A stretch of DNA of 64,000 nucleotides, from positions 20,393,819 through 20,457,818 of the forward strand of contig NC_061868.1 in the NCBI RefSeq assembly GCF_907164915.1. The letters run 5' to 3'. The notes under the pieces were generated by a model. That model searched no databases. It saw only the letters and a list, made by a program, of their open reading frames with translations, and was not told where the DNA came from. How positions within the stretch are numbered: position 1 is the first letter of the stretch; the number at the start of each line of letters is the position of its first letter. Positions 58,262 to 64,000 of this stretch are shown one piece after another. This stretch comes from Impatiens glandulifera (lineage: Eukaryota; Streptophyta; Magnoliopsida; Ericales; Balsaminaceae). The translations under genes were made by a program, and so were the position numbers.

Positions 58262-60871
58262 CTATTCAGAGTCCGTGAAATCATAGGCGCTCTTCTTTTT
58301 CTTCGGTTGCTGTTGCCCGGTCTGTTCGGAAGATCGTTGCCTTTTAGATCGGGACCGCAGTTGTTCTTCGACTTCATCCTCGACTTGGTCGGCCTGCTGC
58401 GATGTACCCGTAATGACCGGTTCAGAGACCTTTTTGAGCATCTCGGCTATCCGAACTTTCTTAGGGGCCTCCCTCTTTCTCTTTTTCGGTGCTGAAGCGG
58501 AGGCGGCCGCCTTCTTCTTCTCGTTTTCCTTTGCATAGCCTTCCAGCCTCCGTGCTTCCCTTTCCAACCGTGCGGCATCCTCCGCAGCTCGGGTGGCTGC
58601 TTTCTCAGCAAACACTGGGAATATGTCCTCTGCTCTTTTCATTCTTGCGGCCTCCACCTCCGCTTCGGTCAGTTGAGACGATCGCGGCGCCTCTTTATCT
58701 TTGCTAACTTCGGCATCCAGCGCATCCTGGACCCTTTTAGCCACTTGAGCATCAGCCTCTATAGCCGCGGCGTCCGCGTTCTCCTTAGCCTTTAGAATTT
58801 CGGCCATCTGTTCGGAAAGTGCCTTTACTTCGGCCACGAGACTCTCGTTTGTCTTCTCGAGTTCGGAGACCCGGTTAAGTGTTGTGTCGACCCGTTCGAA
58901 GTCTTTCTTTAAATCGGAGGTCGCATCCTCTAGAGTTGCGGTTTGCTGAACACATTTTTCGCGCTCACCCGCTTCTTCCCACAGACCGATGCCGAGTTCT
59001 GAAAGTCGTTCTTGATGTTTTTCCAGAAGCAGCCTTGTCACGTCGGTGAACTTCAGTGCCGAATCAACTATTCTGTTGGATCTATCCTTGAATGGTTGAA
59101 GCTCGGACACGTTGTGTTCTTGTATGCGGTCATCGATCCGCTCCGATATGGATGCTTCAAGCTTTTGAAGACGGTCCTCAACCCATTCTTTAGCAGCCCA
59201 TTCTTTAGGAGGGTCTGAAGCGGTGACTTCCGGTGGTGGGGGAGGTGATTGCTCGGTGGGATCTGGATCGGCTCTGTCATTGGATTCTAACGGTGCCGCA
59301 TCCTCCCTTGGAAGTTCTAATGGTGCCACATTCTCCAAGATCGGTACCGCATCCTCCAAGATCGGTACCGCATCTTCCATTGGAGGTGTTGGACAGTTAA
59401 CTGGAAACTTATCGATTACGGGAGCAGTATAGACCGGTACTTGCATTCGACTGCATATCGCTTCCAGCCGCTCGATTTCTTGAAGTATTTCCCTTTTCCC
59501 TTTTTCAAGCCTTGTTAACACCCGCGGCGCGACGGTGTCCACCGATCCCGTCTCGATGTGCTCTTCCTTAATTTTCCGGATGCGCTTTCTTAGTTTCCGA
59601 AGTTGGATCTTCGGTAACAAGAGGCAAGTTCGGCTTTGTACCTCTTGAATTGTGTTGGATTTTGTGAGGCTCATCATCAGGTCCTCTACTTCCTCCAATC
59701 TGTCGATGCATTGCTTTTCCGTGTAGCCCGGTAGGATTTCTTTATATGTTGTACTAAACCGGTGCTCATGCCACTCCAAGTATAGCTCTTCAACGTCTTC
59801 GCCTCGCTTGTTAACGCCCTGAAGGATTTTCTGGGCTAATCTATCGGCCTCTGCTTCTTCGGCCTCCTCCCTCTCCGTGTTGTAGCCTTCATCATTGGCT
59901 TCTTTATCAACCCCTTCTTCACCCTCGGTGGTCTCTGGATTGGTGTTTGGTTCGGCATCGTTTGGACTCCGAGCCGACTGATCGTCGTCATTGACCGTTC
60001 TATCATCGGTCCTCTCCGTTTCGGTTTGCTCAGAGGCCCATTCCTCTTCTTCTGTCTGTTGTGGTGGGTCTAAGAATGTTATCTTTTCTTTGCCTTTTCC
60101 TCCGGTCTTTGCTTTGGCCGGGGCATCTTTCTTTGCGGCTTTCTTCTTTCGGCCACCTGTGGAGCTGGGGGCCGGCTGTGCCCTTTCAAGGAATTGCCTT
60201 GATCTGATGAGGCAGCGTTTTGCTACCGCAACGCCGGGACCGATGTTGAGATTCAAGTGGAGGAAGATCTTACCGAGGGGCACGGCGTATCCCCACGACC
60301 GGTTTGAGTCCGGTTTCACCATGTCCATTAGGTTACTGAACACCGATCTTGCCCAGTTGACCTCTTTTCCCTCCATCAGACCGATCAACATCTTGATTTT
60401 GTCTTTGGTGAGGTTGCTGAAGTTTCCTCCCCTCGCCTGAATCGCCCTTGCGAAGATGTCACACACCGGGATTAACTCCGGCTTCAACATTTGTTTACTC
60501 CCGGATGTTGTGATCGGCTCAGTGGTTGCCGATAGAATGTGGCAAGCCGCCTCAAAGGTGTCCTGCTCTATTTCTACCGTTGCATCCTGGCCGGTTGTTG
60601 GGAGATGCAAGCTCTCGGCCACCAATGCTTCGGTGATCTCTATTCGTGAACCGCATACAGTCGCGGTGATCTTGTCGTAGGCGATAGTTGCGGTTTTGAA
60701 GAACTCTTCGACCGCATCTTTGTAAATGACGTGAGGACCGCCTAGGAAATATCCCAGACCGGTTTTAATCAGCCGGTCAATAACTGCTTTCGCCTCGGTC
60801 GTACCATTCAGCCGGATTTCCTCGAAATCCACCTGAGAGTAGAGTCTGAACAAAGCCGAATCACGACCCAT
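58262..60871 (-). CDS. ORF A of element 2: transposon-domain/coiled-coil protein (869 aa)
   Basis: One uninterrupted frame from ATG at 60871 (MGRDSALFRLYSQVDFEEI). Residues about 20-235 are the shared domain (DRLIKTGLGYFLGGPHVIYK, VEEFFKTATI, ATVCGSRIEI, LHLPTTG, VNWARSVFSNLMDMV, SWGYAVPLGKIFLHL, GPGVAVA), resembling the putative plant transposon protein family (PF20167 type). Then come a Lys-rich stretch (GGRKKKAAKKD), an acidic region (EEAEEAEADRL), a Pro/Glu-rich segment with repeats (EDAVPILEDAVPILE) and about 250 residues of coiled-coil character (TLNRVSELEKTNESLVAEVK). The C-terminus is basic (PKKRKREAPKKVR, SRSKRQRSSE, PKKKKS), predicting nuclear import. No membrane segment or signal peptide is seen, so a classic envelope role is unlikely. 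Confidence 0.85.
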   Translation of the reverse strand: MGRDSALFRLYSQVDFEEIRLNGTTEAKAVIDRLIKTGLGYFLGGPHVIYKDAVEEFFKTATIAYDKITATVCGSRIEITEALVAESLHLPTTGQDATVEIEQDTFEAACHILSATTEPITTSGSKQMLKPELIPVCDIFARAIQARGGNFSNLTKDKIKMLIGLMEGKEVNWARSVFSNLMDMVKPDSNRSWGYAVPLGKIFLHLNLNIGPGVAVAKRCLIRSRQFLERAQPAPSSTGGRKKKAAKKDAPAKAKTGGKGKEKITFLDPPQQTEEEEWASEQTETERTDDRTVNDDDQSARSPNDAEPNTNPETTEGEEGVDKEANDEGYNTEREEAEEAEADRLAQKILQGVNKRGEDVEELYLEWHEHRFSTTYKEILPGYTEKQCIDRLEEVEDLMMSLTKSNTIQEVQSRTCLLLPKIQLRKLRKRIRKIKEEHIETGSVDTVAPRVLTRLEKGKREILQEIERLEAICSRMQVPVYTAPVIDKFPVNCPTPPMEDAVPILEDAVPILENVAPLELPREDAAPLESNDRADPDPTEQSPPPPPEVTASDPPKEWAAKEWVEDRLQKLEASISERIDDRIQEHNVSELQPFKDRSNRIVDSALKFTDVTRLLLEKHQERLSELGIGLWEEAGEREKCVQQTATLEDATSDLKKDFERVDTTLNRVSELEKTNESLVAEVKALSEQMAEILKAKENADAAAIEADAQVAKRVQDALDAEVSKDKEAPRSSQLTEAEVEAARMKRAEDIFPVFAEKAATRAAEDAARLEREARRLEGYAKENEKKKAAASASAPKKRKREAPKKVRIAEMLKKVSEPVITGTSQQADQVEDEVEEQLRSRSKRQRSSEQTGQQQPKKKKSAYDFTDSE

Positions 60872-60978
60872 GTTAAAGAGTTTGAGAAAGTGAGAGAGAG
60901 AGCCGCTTTAAAAGAGTTAGAAGGCTTAGAGAGAGAAAGTAGATTCGCGTGAGAATGAAATAAAATGACCGAAGGTCC

Positions 60979-60986
60979 CTTTTATA
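60979..60986 (-). promoter_or_regulatory. TATA box of ORF A, element 2
   Basis: TATAAAAG on the minus strand, ~110 bp upstream of the ATG, the same spacing as in element 1. Confidence 0.7.
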
Positions 60987-61019
60987 GATGCGATTTGGAA
61001 GCCCAACCGTCCCATCGAT

Positions 61020-61125
61020 AATGGGCGGGAATTTTCCCTCCAAAATGAAAAGGCGCCAAACTATGGGCGGTAAAACAAAAAGAGGTGGGCGGCAAATTTG
61101 AGCGGGAGATTTCCCTCCAAAATCC
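61020..61125 (-). promoter_or_regulatory. E2F-like motif cluster upstream of ORF A
   Basis: Three matches to WTTSSCSS on the minus strand: ATTCCCGC (61025-61032), TTTGGCGC (61053-61060, canonical) and TTTGCCGC (61089-61096), interleaved with TTTTCCCTCCAAAA-type repeats. Element 1 has a comparable but weaker cluster at 41020-41100. Confidence 0.45.
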
Positions 61126-61420
61126 TTTGCTTATGTCATTGATGACGCACTCTTCTTCTAGAAACCGATTGATTGAACGGTTTCTAGGTTCAATTGATTA
61201 TTTAGAGTGTTAACAAATTAGGCAGATTTCATGTGACCGGAAAAGAACGCGGTTATAGGTTGAAGATGTGAACCGGTTACTTAGATAAATGTTCAAAGAA
61301 TTAAGAAGACACGGTCATTTAAACTGAAATGATAATGGAATTCAAGAAATAGCAGATAAAGAAAACCGATTATAAGATTCGGTACAGAGATAGGCATACA
61401 GAAACAATGTAAAGTATAGC

Positions 61421-62125
61421 CTATTCAAAAGACATTCTCCAGAGTCGTTCTCTTGCCGAATCACTGTCGAGGATGTTTGAAGAGGAAGCCGGTGTGCCCG
61501 GTCCGAACTCTGGTCGGTACCCAAGAATCAGCTTGCTGATATGCGGTGCATACCCGAGACCCTTCTTGGTCAGCACCATATTCTTTAAGTTTTCCCATAT
61601 GACCGATGACCAGTTGATGGCCGATTTGCAAAGAATGTGGGTCATGATGTTGTAGGTATTCCTGGAATACCGTTGATTAGGTGATTGACACAGAATTGAC
61701 CGGGTCACGATTTCGAGCAGTAGCTGACCGTGACTAGCAAGTTGGGTTTTTGGCCCAAAGTGTTCCACCGGAAGAGGGGTGGCCGACAAGTAAAGCGCGG
61801 TTTCAAATCCCGCAAGGTTCTGAATAGTCGGAAAGTCAGAGAAACCTTCAGTGGGTAGACCAAATAGTGAGGCAAATTCAACCTCGTCGATCCAGAATGT
61901 GTGGTTTCTGACAGTCGAGACGATGTACTTCCCCCTGATGCAGGCGCTTCGAAAGAAGGCCTTGACATCATCTAGAAGAATAGGACCGGCCTCTTCAAGA
62001 AACGGTTGAAGACCGGTTTCAACGAGAGAGTCATACATGATTCTCTGCTTAGTAGTACAATCCCTTATGTCCGTGCAAGAGTTGAAATCGATGCATATGA
62101 AGTTTCCCAAAGTTCTGCTCGACAT
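61421..62125 (-). CDS. ORF B of element 2: transposon-domain protein (234 aa)
   Basis: MSSRTLGNFICIDFNSCTDI … SLVETGLQPFLEEAGPIL, FFRSACIRGKYIVSTVRNH, FASLFGLPTEGFSDFP, RSILCQSPNQRYSRNTYN, INWSSVIWENLKNMVLTK, GYAPHISKLILGY and GPGTPASSSNIL. The same landmarks in the same order occur in ORF A and ORF C, so it is essentially the shared domain on its own. Start at the ATG 92-99 bp downstream of a TATATAAG box. It lies ~550 bp upstream (minus sense) of ORF A. Function unknown. Confidence 0.85.
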   Translation of the reverse strand: MSSRTLGNFICIDFNSCTDIRDCTTKQRIMYDSLVETGLQPFLEEAGPILLDDVKAFFRSACIRGKYIVSTVRNHTFWIDEVEFASLFGLPTEGFSDFPTIQNLAGFETALYLSATPLPVEHFGPKTQLASHGQLLLEIVTRSILCQSPNQRYSRNTYNIMTHILCKSAINWSSVIWENLKNMVLTKKGLGYAPHISKLILGYRPEFGPGTPASSSNILDSDSARERLWRMSFE

Positions 62126-62216
62126 GATTTCGGTATTGAGAGAGAGAAACGGGATTCAAAAATATCAGAAGTGATTTTGTGCTTTCGGATGTGATAAAAT
62201 GAGTGGAGGATGGCTC

Positions 62217-62224
62217 CTTATATA
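62217..62224 (-). promoter_or_regulatory. TATA box of ORF B, element 2
   Basis: TATATAAG (minus), followed upstream by TTTTCCCTCCAAAACCGATC, related to the ORF A upstream repeats. Confidence 0.65.
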
Positions 62225-62646
62225 GGATCGGTTTTGGAGGGAAAATCTAAGCATTGATGGTCAGTTTTGTTTTATTAAGGAAAAGAATCTTTCCCTTTTC
62301 AAGGCGTATGGGGAAGCGGCAGATTGCAAGGCTCGAGGTAAGTGTTAGTTGGGAAGTAACCAGATTAGTTGGGTTTTAAATGTGCAGGTGGTTGGGGGTT
62401 ATTTCATTAATTATGGTTATCTCATTAAATGCACTTAAGACATAACCGATATTAGATTAGATTAAAACCGAGAATAACAAGGACAATGCCGAAAATGGCA
62501 GAAGGAATGGTGAGAAAAACATAAAGACAAGAGAATCATGGATTAAGCCGATAGAGATGTGGGTGAGGCCGACATGATCAAACTTGAGTTGGTGAAAAAT
62601 ACACCCGGTGCATGAAGCAAAACGACCGGATGTAGGAAGGAGTGAC

Positions 62647-63399
62647 TTAGGGTGCAAAGGTGTTGACATCACCGTTCTGGCGGTTTCTTCTCCTCCAGGC
62701 TCTCTCGAACCGCCTATAGAATGGGTCGGTTACTTCTTTGGTGAGCACCTGAGCTTGGTTTAGACCTTCACCGGGACAGGTCGGTACTCCAAGCTCTACG
62801 AGGAGACAACTTATCTGGGGAATGAAACCGACTGATTGGATGCCGATCATCCAGATAAGGATGTCGAAGAGCACCCTGGACCAGTTGACTGGTGATCCAG
62901 TGGTGATGGCTGCCATCATGTTGAAAGTTGAGACATTGTAGGTGTTGGTGACATCTCTACCAAAAATTCTCTTCCCGATCACATCGTTGAGAAGCTGATA
63001 TTCAGCTCTCAGACATGATTTTGCTCCATGGTCCTCAACCGGTTCGTCAGACCGGGAAAAGTCCACGTATACTTCAGCTTTTACGTCCCCAGGGATGTCC
63101 AGATCTGTCATCCCGTACCTTGGCAGGCTATGACACCTCGCAAAGTCCCGTTTAGTGAAATCGAAGACGATGCCTCCCACCTTGGATTGGATGTGGGTGT
63201 CAAAGTGGGGGGTGCCCCGAAACACCCTTGTATTGTGGAAGAACTCCAGAACGGAGTCCGGATAGATGGAGTGCTTAGCACATAGGAAACTCTCAAGGCC
63301 GGTTTCCTCCAAAGATTTTATCATTTTGTATACCTCATACTGTTCTGTGGAAGAACAGGATTGAAAATCGACTTGAAGGATGTTGGGAAACTGAGACAT
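62647..63399 (-). CDS. ORF C of element 2: transposon-domain protein (250 aa)
   Basis: Start taken at ATG 63399 (MSQFPNILQVDFQSC) because it lies 63-70 bp below a TATTTAAG box and aligns with the ORF A/B beginnings; the longer open frame has no ATG. Landmarks: MIKSLEETGLESFLCAKHSI, FFHNTRVFRGTPHFDT, RDFARCHSLPRYGMTDL, AEYQLLNDVIGKRIFGRDVT, VNWSRVLFDILIWMI, GFIPQISCLLVELG, then a short basic tail (RRFERAWRRRNRQNG). It is the first of the three extra genes after pol. Function unknown. Confidence 0.83.
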   Translation of the reverse strand: MSQFPNILQVDFQSCSSTEQYEVYKMIKSLEETGLESFLCAKHSIYPDSVLEFFHNTRVFRGTPHFDTHIQSKVGGIVFDFTKRDFARCHSLPRYGMTDLDIPGDVKAEVYVDFSRSDEPVEDHGAKSCLRAEYQLLNDVIGKRIFGRDVTNTYNVSTFNMMAAITTGSPVNWSRVLFDILIWMIGIQSVGFIPQISCLLVELGVPTCPGEGLNQAQVLTKEVTDPFYRRFERAWRRRNRQNGDVNTFAP

Positions 63400-63461
63400 T
63401 TTGTGCCTTAGTGAGAGGGTGTTCTTGTGATTTGTGAGTGTTGTGGTGAATGTTTGCTTCA

Positions 63462-63469
63462 CTTAAATA
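63462..63469 (-). promoter_or_regulatory. TATA-like box of ORF C, element 2
   Basis: TATTTAAG (minus) at the position of TATATAAG in element 1. Confidence 0.55.
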
Positions 63470-63934
63470 CTAGTTTAGGGACTATCCTATTGTCCAGGCA
63501 ATAAATGAAATGATGTGTATTAACTGCAGGATAAGAGATATTGCATAAAATAGGCATGTTTGCAGTCTAGGTGTCGGTCATAGGCCTGGACTGTGAAAGA
63601 TATCAAAAGATCTTCACGTCTTTTTAGGCGCGACCAGTTACTCTGAAAAGGCAATGTTTCAGAACAGATATCTACAAGCATTGATAGTTGTTCCACTTCT
63701 GCGTGAAATTCAAATAATCTAGAATGACCTGCTTCCAAACCAGTCAGTCATCAGTTGTTCATCCCGATGCGGTTAATTGGTGTATCCACCAAGTAGCCGG
63801 TCGGTTTACTCTATCTGATGAACTGGGCGGTTCTTCCACAGACACCCTGAGGATTCGAAATTCAACAGCTTAGGAGGAACTACCGGTTTTATCTGTCTGA
63901 ACCGATTTCCCTTTAAGCATCCTTAGGAAGGATC
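63470..63934 (-). other. Spacer between pol and ORF C of element 2
   Basis: Homologous in blocks to 43273-43742 (GGTCATAGGCCTGGACTGTG, ATCTTCACGTCTTTTTAGGC, TTTCAGAACAGATA). No credible frame. Confidence 0.6.
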
Positions 63935-64000
63935 TGATTAATGTCGGTTAAACCGAGAGTAAGTCTGAATTGAGAGAACTTAGCTTCCTGTAGAGGCTTT
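63935..64000 (-). CDS. C-terminal end of pol (RNase H) of element 2, cut by the window edge
   Basis: Corresponds to 43745-43821 of element 1 (…[20 protein letters not shown] region). The minus-strand reading gives [21 protein letters not shown] in the visible part. Confidence 0.65.

Larger units (their letters stand above)
57311..64000 (-). mobile_element. Second large Copia element (element 2), truncated LTR to right edge
   Basis: Same family and orientation as 36546-49286: a truncated 3' LTR, polypurine tract, ORF A, ORF B, ORF C and the start (minus sense, C-terminus) of pol at 63935-64000, whose plus-strand TTAGCTTCCTGTAGAGGCTTT matches 43802-43821. Gag, most of pol and the 5' LTR lie beyond the window. 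Its extra ORFs are open, in contrast to element 1. Confidence 0.9.

Noticed and set aside
58262..60871. Envelope protein function for ORF A
   Set aside because: Position after pol fits an env-like ORF, but no signal peptide or transmembrane segment is visible and the C-terminus is basic and nuclear-like.

Overview
The window is nuclear DNA of a seed plant, most likely a eudicot. It holds plant-specific gene families (a VQ-motif protein, a URI-type prefoldin with plant gene structure), a box C/D snoRNA cluster driven by a telo-box/site II promoter, and a dense load of Copia, Ty3 and Ulp1-associated transposons in AT-rich spacers. All calls come from reading the sequence; no database search was possible.

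Layout. 1-1255: 5' end of a decayed Copia element on the minus strand. 3728-4458: a minus-strand snoRNA locus with four box C/D RNAs (two types, duplicated as a pair) and their promoter. 5150-7135: pieces of a decayed chloroplast ObgC-type GTPase gene in exon order, two of the pieces tandemly duplicated. 7140-14610: AT-rich repeats with a MITE, tRNA-like SINE heads and an FG-nucleoporin (NUP62-like) fragment. 14616-18140: a hierarchical tandem repeat interrupted by a 1.3 kb solo LTR with a perfect 5 bp target duplication. 21204-26170: the only two convincing intact host protein genes, a VQ gene (+) and a ten-exon URI1-like gene (-), convergent. 26613-28412: relic of a DUF1985/Ulp1-type transposon gene. 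29739-34666: a complete but dead 4.9 kb Copia element with 240 bp LTRs, inserted in a possible Tat/Ogre LTR.

35860-56440 is a nested structure. The outer transposon territory carries a DUF7745-like gene and an Ulp1-protease gene (both decayed) among arrays of small palindromes of the type GAAGC-N-GCTTC. A 12.7 kb Copia element of SIRE/Maximus type (36546-49286, target duplication AAGCT) has inserted into one array. After a Ty3 reverse-transcriptase scrap (56490-57298), a second member of this Copia family begins with a truncated LTR (57311-57944) and leaves the window inside pol at 64000.

The most notable system is in these two Copia elements. Between pol and the 3' LTR each carries three extra genes (here ORF A, B and C, all minus strand). 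Their N-terminal ~210-residue domains look paralogous, and each gene has its own TATA box 60-115 bp upstream of its start. In the second element all three reading frames are open (869, 234 and 250 aa); in the first they carry stops or a lost start codon. ORF A promoters also hold E2F-like motifs. The second most notable item is the snoRNA cluster: one guide matches 5.8S rRNA and places the modification at A47, and the other has 14 nt complementary to a conserved 25S segment.
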